This document shows, piece by piece, positions 20,925 to 27,180 of a DNA stretch of 27,180 bases (position 1 is the stretch's first letter; each line of letters begins with the position of its first letter). The DNA comes from Pseudomonadota bacterium. GTDB lineage: Bacteria; Myxococcota_A; Polyangia; Polyangiales; Polyangiaceae. The notes under the pieces are model-generated. The model saw only the letters and a program-made list of their open reading frames with translations, did not search any database and was not told the DNA's origin. The position numbers were made by a program, and so were the translations under genes. The stretch covers positions 1-27,180 of the forward strand of contig JAEYVE010000285.1 in NCBI GenBank assembly GCA_023432025.1, in the 5' to 3' direction.

Positions 20925-22997
20925 TCAGTCGTCGTCGTCCGAATCTTCGGACTCGTCCGAGTCCAGCGCTTCGTCTTCGTCGACGTTGACGCTACTGACG
21001 CGCGTGAACGTACGTCGCACGACCGGTCGCGCCGACTCCGTGCCGGTGGCCTCGACGGGGACCGCGGCGGGGACCAAGCCCGGGACCTTGAGCTCCTCTT
21101 CGTCCAGCACCTTTTCGATGCTGGCAAGCGCGTTGCGCATGGAGTCGTTCACCATGGACACGATGACGGGTAGCGTTCCCTTGAGCGCGTCATAGTAGCG
21201 CTGTCTCTCGGTCGAGTGAATGATGACCGGGGGCAGATCTGCTCGAATCAAGAGCAGGTTCATCAAGAGACGCGCCACCTTGCCGCTGTCGTTCTGGAAC
21301 GGGAAGACGCGCAACAAGTCGTAGTGAACACGCGCAGCGACCCGCACGGGGTCCTTGAGCTTTTTCGCCTCTGGCCCGTTCAACCACTCGATGGCCTGCC
21401 GCACGCGGTGACCGATTTTGTCGGGCGCCGAGTACTCGTGGAAATAGAGGCGGTGCTGCGGGATTTCGCGACGGTACTTGACCGTCTTGACGTCCCCCTC
21501 CTCTGGATGGAGCAGGACGTAGATTTTCTTGACGACGTCCACCGTGACGGGGGACTTCTTTTTGCCCATCTCCCGGACCCAGTCGATGGCAGCTTTGTGG
21601 CGGCGAATTTCTTCGCACACGGGCTGCAAGCTGGAGTCCGGCACGACCGTGATGTTCGGGTCGATGGCCGTCTTGAGCTCTTGGTACGTGTAAACCACGC
21701 CTTCGAGGGCGCTGTCGTGATGAATCCACGACATGTCGAAGCTTTCGGCGTACTCCTGCCGGAAGCGCTCGGGCATGCGGTTCAAGCGCTCTTGAATCAA
21801 CGCGTACCGCAGCTCGACGCGGTCCGGCAGCGAGCGGCGCGGGGGCGTGATGCGCGGCGGCGGCGTCGGGCGCGGAGTCGTGACGGCGCTCGAGGGGCGC
21901 GGAGTGGCAGGCGCGTTCTCTGAGCCGCGGCGTGTCGTACGAGACTGGTCCGGCACCGTGTCGGGCCGGTAGACGCGGCTGGTCCCGCCCCGTCCGACGC
22001 CTGCGATGCGCTGCGCCTGACGGTTCTGGCGCGCCACCTTGCCTTCGAGGGCTCGTCGGGCGGCTTCCTTTTCTGCGCGGAGCTTTTCACGCTCGGCTTC
22101 TCGCGCCTTGCGATAAGCCTCGCGCTCCGCCTCCTTCTGGCGACGCTCCTCTTCCTTCTTTTGGCGCGCCTCTTCGCGGATGCGCTCCTTCTCGAGGCGA
22201 GCCGCTTCCTTCTCGGCTTCTTTTTCGAGGCGGAGGCGCTCTTTCTCGGCTTCTTTTTCGAGGCGAGCCGCTTCCTTCTCGGCTTCTTTTTCGAGGCGGA
22301 GGCGTTCCTTTTCGGCCTCCTTCTCCTTTTGAAGGCGAGCGAGCTCCGCTTCCTTTTGCTTTTGGAGGAGGGCTTTTTCGCGCTCCTTCTGGAGACGCTC
22401 TTTTTCCTTCTCCTTTTGCTTTTGGAGGAGGGCTTTTTCGCGCTCTTTTTGAAGGCGAGCGGCCTCGGCTTCCTTCTTTTTCAGGAGGAGGGCTTTTTCG
22501 CGCTCTTTTTGGAGGCGGTCCTTCTCCTTTTGCTTTTCGAGCTGAGCCTTTTGTTTGGCGAGCGCGACCGCCGCCTTTTGCGCGGCTGCCTTCTTGGCTG
22601 CTGCGCTAGCCGCCTTGGAAGGGGCGCGCTTGGCGCTCTGGGCAGCCTTGGCCGGCGCCTTGGGGGCCTTCTTCGGGACCGCCTTGGCTGGCTTGGCGGG
22701 AGTCTTGGCCTTGGCCGACGAACCCTTCGCCGCATCGCCCTTGGAGGACGCTTTGCCTTTCCCGGCAGCGCTGCCTTTCACGGCAGAGCCGCCCTTCCCG
22801 GCAGAGCCGCCCTTCGCTGAGGGCTTGCCCTTCGCGGAAGAGGAGCCCTTCACCGAGGCGCTGCTCTGAGAAGTGGCCTTCTTGGAGCTGGAGGGGGCCT
22901 TCTTGGCGCCGGCTTTTGTCCCGACGCCCTTGGCAGTCGCCTTTGCAGCCGGCTTGCCGCGACCTACCTTGCCCGTACTTTGCTTCTTTGCCGCCAT
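20925..22997 (-). CDS. Fic-like protein lacking catalytic His, with Lys/Ala-rich tail, charged helix and acidic C-terminus
   Basis: From ATG 22997 the protein has 690 residues. Residues 1-145 are Lys/Ala/Ser/Gly-rich, like histone H1 tails. Residues about 146-330 are a Glu/Lys/Arg-rich helix with 20- and 22-residue repeats, suggesting a coiled coil or single alpha helix. A Pro/Thr/Arg-rich linker reaches about 392. Residues about 393-640 match a Fic domain, with 'HHDSALEGVVYTYQEL' at the usual inhibitory-helix position and 'VHYDLLRVFPFQNDSGKVAR' at the catalytic loop. In the core motif HPFxDGNGRxxR, His is Phe565, Asp is Asn569, Asn is Ser571 and the first Arg is Lys573, so AMP transfer is unlikely. 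The last 21 residues are nearly all Asp/Glu/Ser. An upstream in-frame ATG at 23072 is possible. It lies 189 bases after map on the same strand. Binding of nucleic acid is inferred from the tail only. Confidence 0.85.
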   Translation of the reverse strand: MAAKKQSTGKVGRGKPAAKATAKGVGTKAGAKKAPSSSKKATSQSSASVKGSSSAKGKPSAKGGSAGKGGSAVKGSAAGKGKASSKGDAAKGSSAKAKTPAKPAKAVPKKAPKAPAKAAQSAKRAPSKAASAAAKKAAAQKAAVALAKQKAQLEKQKEKDRLQKEREKALLLKKKEAEAARLQKEREKALLQKQKEKEKERLQKEREKALLQKQKEAELARLQKEKEAEKERLRLEKEAEKEAARLEKEAEKERLRLEKEAEKEAARLEKERIREEARQKKEEERRQKEAEREAYRKAREAEREKLRAEKEAARRALEGKVARQNRQAQRIAGVGRGGTSRVYRPDTVPDQSRTTRRGSENAPATPRPSSAVTTPRPTPPPRITPPRRSLPDRVELRYALIQERLNRMPERFRQEYAESFDMSWIHHDSALEGVVYTYQELKTAIDPNITVVPDSSLQPVCEEIRRHKAAIDWVREMGKKKSPVTVDVVKKIYVLLHPEEGDVKTVKYRREIPQHRLYFHEYSAPDKIGHRVRQAIEWLNGPEAKKLKDPVRVAARVHYDLLRVFPFQNDSGKVARLLMNLLLIRADLPPVIIHSTERQRYYDALKGTLPVIVSMVNDSMRNALASIEKVLDEEELKVPGLVPAAVPVEATGTESARPVVRRTFTRVSSVNVDEDEALDSDESEDSDDDD
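22191..22322 (-). repeat. Two 66-bp tandem repeats inside the Fic-like gene
   Basis: Two nearly identical 66-bp units (22191-22256 and 22257-22322) encode residues 226-247 and 248-269. Each carries two KEAEKE-type heptad-like blocks. In-frame expansion or loss would change helix length by 22 residues. Confidence 0.85.
22338..22517 (-). repeat. Three 60-bp tandem repeats inside the Fic-like gene
   Basis: Three related 60-bp units encode residues 161-180, 181-200 and 201-220, each opening with 'RLQKEREKALL'. They extend the charged helix and lie directly beside the 66-bp repeats. Confidence 0.8.
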
Positions 22998-23186
22998 CGA
23001 CTCGTTCACGGAGCTCGCCCTCCGGGCGGTTCCCGTGCCGCCTGGCGGGTGCTTATCGAAGAGGCCGCCCATAACAGGCGATAACCCCACCCGACTCCGC
23101 AAAAACGCAATGCAAACTCGCAAATGCTGCGGAGGCGGCTTGCAAGCTAGTCGGGCTCCGCTCACCCCGTCAACTACGATATGGCC

Positions 23187-24005
23187 TCAGGCGCCGAAGT
23201 ACGTCGGGAACCGTTCGCTATTTGCCAGCGCGCGATTTCTCGCGGTGAGCACTTCGTGACCGTCTTCCGTAACCAGGATCGTGTGCTCGAACTGGGCAGA
23301 AAGGCTGCCGTCGACGGTAACGGCCGTCCAGTCGTCATCGAGGATCTGCACTTCCAAGCCGCCGAGATTGATCATCGGCTCAATCGTGAAAATCATGCCG
23401 GGGCGCATCCGCGGTCCCGTTCCGCGCCGGCCGGCGTGGCTGACTTGGGGCTCGGAATGAAAGGTGCGTCCGATGCCGTGGCCGACGAAGTCCCTCACCA
23501 CGGAGCACCCTTGGGCTTCTGCGAACTCTTGGATGGCGGCCCCAATGTCGCCAATGCGAGCACCCGGTCGCACCTCGGCGATGCCCAACGCCAAGCACTT
23601 TCGAGCCACCTCCGTGACCAGAACGGCTTCCTTGCTCGGTGTGCCCACGTAAAAAGTAGCTGACGTATCCCCGTGAAACCCTTGATATTTATGGGTCACA
23701 TCGACGTTGATGATGTCCCCCTCGCGCAGCTTTCGAGGACCGGGAATGCCGTGGCAGACGACCTCGTTGATGGAGGTGCAGACGCTCTTGGGAAAGCCTT
23801 TGTAGTTGAGCGGCGCGGGGATCGCGTGCTTTTCCAGGGTATCTGCGTGCACGAAGTCGTTGATTTCGTCCGTCGTGATGCCTGGACGAAGGATCTCGTC
23901 GACGCGACACAACGTGTCGGCGGCGAGCCGCCCCACCTCCCGCATACGTTCGATTTCTTGCGGGGTTTTTATCTCGATGGAGGAAGAACGGAACCTGAGC
24001 TGCAT
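23187..24005 (-). CDS. map: Methionine aminopeptidase, type I
   Basis: This 272-residue enzyme removes the initiator methionine from new proteins in the cytoplasm. The pita-bread fold metal ligands are all visible: Asp102 ('INVDVT'), Asp113 ('FHGDTSATF'), His176 ('VGHGIG'), Glu209 ('FTIEPM') and Glu240 ('AQFEHTI'). His85 in 'EVVCHGIPG' is the expected substrate-binding residue. The first 12 residues extend slightly beyond the core. ATG 24005 lies 11 bases after the upstream lipoprotein stop, so the two are probably co-transcribed; the Fic-like gene follows after 189 bases. Many bacteria carry more than one map gene, so whether this is the only copy is unknown. Confidence 0.97.
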   Translation of the reverse strand: MQLRFRSSSIEIKTPQEIERMREVGRLAADTLCRVDEILRPGITTDEINDFVHADTLEKHAIPAPLNYKGFPKSVCTSINEVVCHGIPGPRKLREGDIINVDVTHKYQGFHGDTSATFYVGTPSKEAVLVTEVARKCLALGIAEVRPGARIGDIGAAIQEFAEAQGCSVVRDFVGHGIGRTFHSEPQVSHAGRRGTGPRMRPGMIFTIEPMINLGGLEVQILDDDWTAVTVDGSLSAQFEHTILVTEDGHEVLTARNRALANSERFPTYFGA

Positions 24006-24016
24006 GTTTTCTGGCC

Positions 24017-24589
24017 TTAGAGCTTGACGATGGCGAGCGCGCCGCGGGTGGTTGCGTCGTCCGGTTCGACCCGCACATGGTGCGTTATGGTCCCGTCATC
24101 ATTGGTAAAATTCTTGATGATCAAAATGGCTCGCCGCCCGACGAGGTGCCGGTGTCCCAGTCGGATCATGGCATACGAGGGGTGCTCGCGGGGGACGGAG
24201 AGGACGAGCGGGCTCTCGGGGAGGGCGCCCAAGAGCGCCCGCGTCGGATTGAGACTCAGCTGGTAGGCAGGGATGCCGTCCCGAGTGTCGGCGTTGACGG
24301 TGCGAATGCGCGCCTCGAGCACGGTGTCTGCCTCGACGAGGCGAGCATGAAATAGTCGATCCCCCGCCTCGGCAAGCAGAAAGCGTCGGGACAGCGAGTT
24401 GTCGAACAGCTCGGCGATTGCGCCGGTGTACGCCGGAAACGGCGGCGGCGCCTCGCGCGAGGCGCACCCCGCGAGCAGGGCGATGCACGCGCACACCATG
24501 CTGGCTCGTCCGCCTACGCGAAACCTTCGCTCGGTTCGTGTCCGCTGTGCGCGGCACGCGGGAGCGAAAGGAGGGCGAGCCGACGACAT
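24017..24589 (-). CDS. Small putative lipoprotein of unknown function
   Basis: The frame encodes 190 residues from ATG 24589. Arg-rich residues 14-28 precede a hydrophobic core and 'LLAGC', giving a good lipobox with Cys42. A second ATG at 24499 would give 'MVCACIALLAGC', which lacks positive charge, so I prefer the longer form. After a Pro-rich start the mature domain has alternating strands such as 'RLFHARLVEADTVLEARIRT' and 'GRRAILIIKNF', suggesting a beta-rich fold. I recognise no family. It is directly upstream of map (11-base gap), probably one operon. No catalytic residues can be named. Confidence 0.65.
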   Translation of the reverse strand: MSSARPPFAPACRAQRTRTERRFRVGGRASMVCACIALLAGCASREAPPPFPAYTGAIAELFDNSLSRRFLLAEAGDRLFHARLVEADTVLEARIRTVNADTRDGIPAYQLSLNPTRALLGALPESPLVLSVPREHPSYAMIRLGHRHLVGRRAILIIKNFTNDDGTITHHVRVEPDDATTRGALAIVKL

Positions 24590-24713
24590 CGTGCTAAAGG
24601 CCCATCACATACAGCGGGGCGCCGCATCTCGCCAGGTGTCCTCGGAGGTGCGAGGCCCCGAACCACGGCGGGGCGAGGCCGACGGGCAGGCGAGCTCCGA
24701 GTGGTCGGTCCCC

Positions 24714-24786
24714 GGGCGGTTGAGACGGGGGGCGGTTCAGACGGAGGGCGGTTGAGACGGAGGGCGGTTCAGACGGAGGGCGGTCG
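24714..24786. repeat. 16-bp tandem repeat overlapping the NifU-like stop
   Basis: Four copies of GGGCGGTT(G/C)AGACGG(A/G) at 24714-24777 are followed by a partial copy. The variable G/C alternates from copy to copy. The reverse strand of the array supplies the stop codon of the NifU-like gene and runs into the 179-bp spacer before the lipoprotein. Confidence 0.85.
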
Positions 24787-25107
24787 GACGCGACGGGCGC
24801 CTTCCGGCACGATGGGGCCCGAGCTCACCTCGAGCGAAACTTCGGGATCGACCGTGCGCAGCGCGGGCAAGAAAACCGATTCGGAGACCAGCTGGTTGCC
24901 CGGGCATCCCGAAAAGCGCCCGCCGAGATGAAGCCGAACAGCGTGGGAATTCGCTTCCACGACGTACAGCTCCCCCTCGTCGGCCTCCACCAACGGCGCC
25001 AGAATTTCGGTCAGCACAATCAGCAGCTGCTCCGTCGCCACGCTGGGAGCGTAACACGCTGCTTGACCGAGCCGCGAGGCTTCCTCTAGGTTCCGCCCCG
25101 CTCGCAC
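24769..25107 (-). CDS. NifU-like C-terminal domain protein missing the first cluster Cys
   Basis: The frame gives 112 residues from GTG 25107, or 90 from GTG 25041; neither has a strong ribosome-binding site. The core matches the NifU C-terminal (Nfu-type) domain: 'LTEILAPLVEADEGELYVVE' then 'AVRLHLGGRFSGCPGN' and 'LRTVDPEVSLEV'. Nfu proteins carry 4Fe-4S clusters on a CxxC motif shared across a dimer. Here the first Cys is Phe65 and only Cys68 remains, and the usual DGG is 'DEG'. Cluster binding in the normal way is therefore doubtful. The C-terminal residues 'ARRVRPPSV' run into a 16-bp DNA repeat. The gene is upstream of the lipoprotein and map on the same strand, but the repeat-containing spacer makes an operon uncertain. 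Confidence 0.65.
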   Translation of the reverse strand: MRAGRNLEEASRLGQAACYAPSVATEQLLIVLTEILAPLVEADEGELYVVEANSHAVRLHLGGRFSGCPGNQLVSESVFLPALRTVDPEVSLEVSSGPIVPEGARRVRPPSV

Positions 25108-25379
25108 CTGCTCAGGCGTACCCTGCCTGTCCGGTTCCGCGGCTGCGCCACCTTCCGGGGCGGCGCTGGCGTGGGGGGCCTCGATGGCTCGCGGGTGAGC
25201 TGGCTGTGTGGTTCTCTAGTCTGTGGGTCCTCTCTGGGGGGCCTCTGGCGATAGCAAGAGCCCCCTGCTAGATTCCGCGCCCCTTCGGGGCCAAGTTCGG
25301 TGTTGTCGCGGCGCTTCTCTTCAAGGCGCCTTGTTATCGAGACAGTCTTTCGAGACAGAGTACATTTTCGAGGATTCAG
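25108..25379. promoter_or_regulatory. Upstream and leader region of the rpsP operon
   Basis: This 272-bp spacer separates the minus-strand NifU-like gene from rpsP and must contain the operon promoter. Two hairpin-forming stretches are visible: GGGGGGCCTCT pairing with AGAGCCCCC (about 25236-25266, with one bulge) and CCCC-TTC-GGGG (about 25280-25290). A direct repeat TCGAGACAG lies just upstream of rpsP. GAGG lies 6 bases before the rpsP start. No -35/-10 pair could be assigned firmly. Confidence 0.35.
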
Positions 25380-25628
25380 ATGGCCGTTCACATTCGCCTT
25401 GCTCGTCATGGTTCCAAGAAGCGCCCGTTCTACCGCGTGGTCGTCACCGATCAGCGCAACTCGCGTGATGGCCGCTTCATCGAGAAGGTCGGCACCTTCG
25501 ACCCGGCGAACGCGAGCGGCGGTCTTCAGATCGACACGTCGCGCATCGCGTACTGGCAGGGTCAGGGCGCGCAGGCTTCCGACACGGTGACGCGCCTACT
25601 CAAGCTCGCCACGCGCGCTCAGGGCTGA
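25380..25628 (+). CDS. rpsP: 30S ribosomal protein S16
   Basis: The 82-residue protein opens with the family signature 'MAVHIRLARHGSKKRPFYRV' and continues 'VVTDQRNSRDGRFIEKVGTF', which matches bS16 closely in sequence and length. It binds 16S rRNA and helps assemble the 5' domain of the small subunit. GAGGATTCAG before ATG 25380 is a good ribosome-binding site. It is the first gene of the classical rpsP-khpA-rimM-trmD order, in which 30S assembly and tRNA or rRNA maturation functions are joined. Confidence 0.98.
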   Translation: MAVHIRLARHGSKKRPFYRVVVTDQRNSRDGRFIEKVGTFDPANASGGLQIDTSRIAYWQGQGAQASDTVTRLLKLATRAQG

Positions 25629-25650
25629 ACGCTGTAGTCTTCTTTCGGTT

Positions 25651-25671
25651 GCGCAACGGGATTCGTTGCGC
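25651..25671 (+). promoter_or_regulatory. Hairpin between rpsP and khpA
   Basis: An 8-bp stem GCGCAACG/CGTTGCGC with a 5-base loop lies 22 bases after the rpsP stop and 19 bases before khpA. There is no T-run, so an mRNA processing or stability element is more likely than a terminator. Confidence 0.45.
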
Positions 25672-25690
25672 GACGAGATTCGAGTTTGCC

Positions 25691-25927
25691 ATGGCTCTCA
25701 AAGACCTCATTGCAACCATTGCCGAAGCTCTCGTCGACGATCCAGACGCCGTAGAGGTCGAGGAAGTCGATGGCAACGACGGCTGCGTCGTAGAGCTCAG
25801 GGTCGCTCAGGACGACATCGGCAAGGTGATTGGCAAGGACGGACGCACGGCGCAGAGCATGCGCGTTCTGCTCACCGCGGCGGCCACCAAAGAAGGTCGT
25901 CGCGCGCACCTCGACATCCTCGATTGA
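25691..25927 (+). CDS. khpA: KhpA-type KH-domain RNA-binding protein
   Basis: This 78-residue protein is a single KH domain. The RNA-binding loop is intact in 'DDIGKVIGKDGRTAQSMRVL', with GKDG as the GxxG motif. The length and position between rpsP and rimM are those of KhpA (YlqC). In Gram-positive bacteria KhpA pairs with KhpB to control cell elongation and small-RNA functions; in myxobacteria its role is not known to me. The start at ATG 25691 gives the usual 'MALKDLI'; the frame is open 14 codons further up, overlapping the hairpin, but has no good start. A terminator-like hairpin follows 10 bases after the stop. Confidence 0.92.
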   Translation: MALKDLIATIAEALVDDPDAVEVEEVDGNDGCVVELRVAQDDIGKVIGKDGRTAQSMRVLLTAAATKEGRRAHLDILD

Positions 25928-25937
25928 TTGGCGGAAG

Positions 25938-25966
25938 CGCGCAGGCCCCAGAGCCTGCGCGTCTTT
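25938..25966 (+). terminator. Terminator-like hairpin between khpA and rimM
   Basis: A 9-bp perfect GC-rich stem CGCGCAGGC/GCCTGCGCG with a 6-base loop is followed by TCTTTT. This is a good intrinsic terminator or attenuator inside the operon. It would lower expression of rimM and trmD relative to rpsP and khpA unless they have their own promoter in the remaining 77 bases. Confidence 0.65.
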
Positions 25967-26043
25967 TCCGTGTCCGCACCTGGTCGCGGCGACATCGCGC
26001 GGCTCGCTCTGCGGTGGCATCGCGAGACGAGCGAGAAGCCCGG

Positions 26044-26559
26044 ATGAATACCGAAGACTGCCTGGAGATCGGCGTCGTGACGAAGCCGCACGGCATCCGC
26101 GGCGAGCTGAAGGTGAAGCTCCATTTCGAGGGGAGCGATTCGCTCGACGCCGCAGAGAACGTGCTCTTGCGCCATCGTGACGGGCGAGTGAGCTCGCACG
26201 CCGTGCTCGGCGCACGCCATTCGGGCAAGTCCGTGCTACTCACGCTCGAAGGCGTCGGGGGGCGCAACGAAGCGGAGGCGCTTCGTGAGGCGGCCGTGCT
26301 CGTTTCGCGCAGCGCGCTGCCGGCCCTCGAAGAGGGCGAGTATTACCTGGTGGACCTGGTGGGCTGCGACGTGTTCGTCGCCGACGCGCGCGTTGGTGTG
26401 GTGCGCTCCGTGCGACCGGATCCCAGCGTGGACACCCTCGTCATCGAAACCGAGTCCGGCGAGCTCGTGGAGCAGCCGCTCTTGGATGCTTGGGTCGGCG
26501 CGGTGAACGTTCGAGCACGCCGCGTGGAGCTCCTGAACGACGAAGGGCTCATTCGCTGA
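26044..26559 (+). CDS. rimM: 16S rRNA processing protein RimM
   Basis: The 171-residue protein has the RimM N-terminal signature 'IGVVTKPHGIRGELKVKLHF' and a C-terminal PRC-barrel that opens with 'EEGEYYLVDLVGCDVFVADA'. RimM assists maturation of the 3' head domain of the 30S subunit and binds S19. ATG 26044 follows GAGAAG closely and gives a standard N-terminus. A 116-base gap and a terminator-like hairpin separate it from khpA, whereas trmD begins 11 bases after its stop, so rimM and trmD are tightly coupled. Confidence 0.96.
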   Translation: MNTEDCLEIGVVTKPHGIRGELKVKLHFEGSDSLDAAENVLLRHRDGRVSSHAVLGARHSGKSVLLTLEGVGGRNEAEALREAAVLVSRSALPALEEGEYYLVDLVGCDVFVADARVGVVRSVRPDPSVDTLVIETESGELVEQPLLDAWVGAVNVRARRVELLNDEGLIR

Positions 26560-26570
26560 GGCGGAGCGAC

Positions 26571-27180
26571 ATGCGCGTCGCCGTCGTCACTCTGTTTCCC
26601 GAACTGTTCGAGCGCTTCGCCGAGACGAGCTTCGTCGGGCGAGCCCGACGCTCGGGAGATCTCGAGCTCTGCTTCGAAGACTTGCGGCCCCACGGCCTCG
26701 GCAAGCACCAGTCCGTGGACGACACGCCGTACGGCGGCGGCTCCGGCATGGTCATGCGCGTGGATTGCGTGATGAGCGCGGTGGAGGCAGCGGAAGCGCG
26801 CCTCGGCGTCGCACGCGCTCACCGCGTGCTGATGACGCCTCAGGGGCGCAGGTTCGATCAGAAGCTGGCTGGTGAGCTCGCGGCCCAGGACTCGCTCGTG
26901 CTGGTGTGTGGGCGCTACGAGGGGTTCGACGAGCGCGTGCGGGACTACATGGACGCCGAGGTATCGCTCGGAGATTTCGTGCTGACTGGCGGAGAAATCC
27001 CCGCCATGGCCGTCATCGAAGCGTGCGTGCGCTTCGTGCCCGGTGTGCTCGGCAACGCCGACTCGGTGCGGGAGGAGTCGTTCAGTCCCGAGCTGGACGG
27101 GGGCCTCGAGTACCCGCAGTACACGCGCCCCGTGACCTATCGCGGCGTGACGGTGCCAGACGTATTGAAGGGTGGGGATC
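26571..27180 (+). CDS. trmD: tRNA (guanine37-N1)-methyltransferase TrmD (3' end outside window)
   Basis: The gene starts at ATG 26571, after GGAG, and remains open to the window edge, giving 203 residues of a protein usually about 230-260 long. Family motifs are clear: 'MRVAVVTLFPELFERF' at the start, 'DDTPYGGGSGMVMRVD', 'LVCGRYEGFDERV' and 'EVSLGDFVLTGGE' of the SAM-binding trefoil knot, then 'LEYPQYTRP' near the end. TrmD methylates G37 next to the anticodon and prevents +1 frameshifting. rplS usually follows in this operon but lies outside the window. Confidence 0.97.
   Translation, partial: MRVAVVTLFPELFERFAETSFVGRARRSGDLELCFEDLRPHGLGKHQSVDDTPYGGGSGMVMRVDCVMSAVEAAEARLGVARAHRVLMTPQGRRFDQKLAGELAAQDSLVLVCGRYEGFDERVRDYMDAEVSLGDFVLTGGEIPAMAVIEACVRFVPGVLGNADSVREESFSPELDGGLEYPQYTRPVTYRGVTVPDVLKGGD

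Noticed and set aside
22161..22820. Leu/Phe-rich frame antisense to the charged helix of the Fic-like gene, resembling a membrane protein
   Set aside because: Reverse reading of Lys/Glu codons (AAG, GAG) gives Leu and Phe (CTT, CTC, TTC), so the hydrophobic look is an artefact of the repeat.
24714..24786. Small CRISPR array
   Set aside because: Units are contiguous with no spacers and only 16 bp long, so this is a plain tandem repeat.

Overview
The window comes from a high-GC bacterium whose gene content and protein style point to Myxococcota, most likely a Polyangiales-type myxobacterium. The indicators are lipoproteins with Gly/Ser/Ala-rich linkers, an AgmX/GltJ-like zinc-ribbon/GYF/TonB-C-like protein, a bactofilin, an NtrC-type regulator and a diguanylate cyclase. 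The lineage is inferred from these; no rRNA gene is present. I saw no tRNA, rRNA, CRISPR array, insertion sequence or phage gene. The region looks like ordinary chromosome carrying several lineage-specific genes.

Layout, left to right. The end of a gamma-glutamylcyclotransferase-like gene (1-156, +) is followed by a repeat-rich spacer and a secreted GH8 glycosidase lipoprotein (587-2287, +) with a strong terminator. Citrate synthase gltA (3674-2388, -) diverges from an L,D-transpeptidase lipoprotein (4070-5731, +). Next come two minus-strand genes of unusual design: an AgmX/GltJ-like membrane protein with seven Thr-Arg repeats (7664-5757) and, just upstream, an unknown protein with three 'TL(V/A)AI' repeats (8361-7738). 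The NADPH glutamate synthase pair follows: gltD (9951-8494) and gltB (14788-10215). gltB carries one apparent single-base deletion at 11811/11812.

A TPR-like lipoprotein (15353-16177, +) converges on a bactofilin (16597-16190, -). The bactofilin diverges from a receiver-GGDEF diguanylate cyclase (16748-17722, +). An NtrC-type sigma-54 activator (17886-19334, +) and a TolC-family outer-membrane protein (19376-20824, +) follow and converge on a minus-strand group. Read in its own direction, that group is a NifU-like protein lacking one cluster Cys (25107-24769), a small lipoprotein (24589-24017), methionine aminopeptidase map (24005-23187), and a large protein built from a Lys/Ala-rich tail, a charged helix, a Fic-like domain without its catalytic His, and an acidic tail (22997-20925). 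The window ends in the conserved rpsP-khpA-rimM-trmD translation operon (25380 onward, +), with hairpins on both sides of khpA.

Functionally, the window mixes central nitrogen and carbon metabolism (gltBD, gltA; 2-oxoglutarate links them), cell-wall and envelope proteins (L,D-transpeptidase, bactofilin, TolC, lipoproteins), signalling (c-di-GMP, NtrC) and translation or protein maturation (map, rpsP, khpA, rimM, trmD). The best candidates for undescribed biology are the degenerate-Fic protein with polar tails and the repeat-bearing gene pair at 5757-8361.
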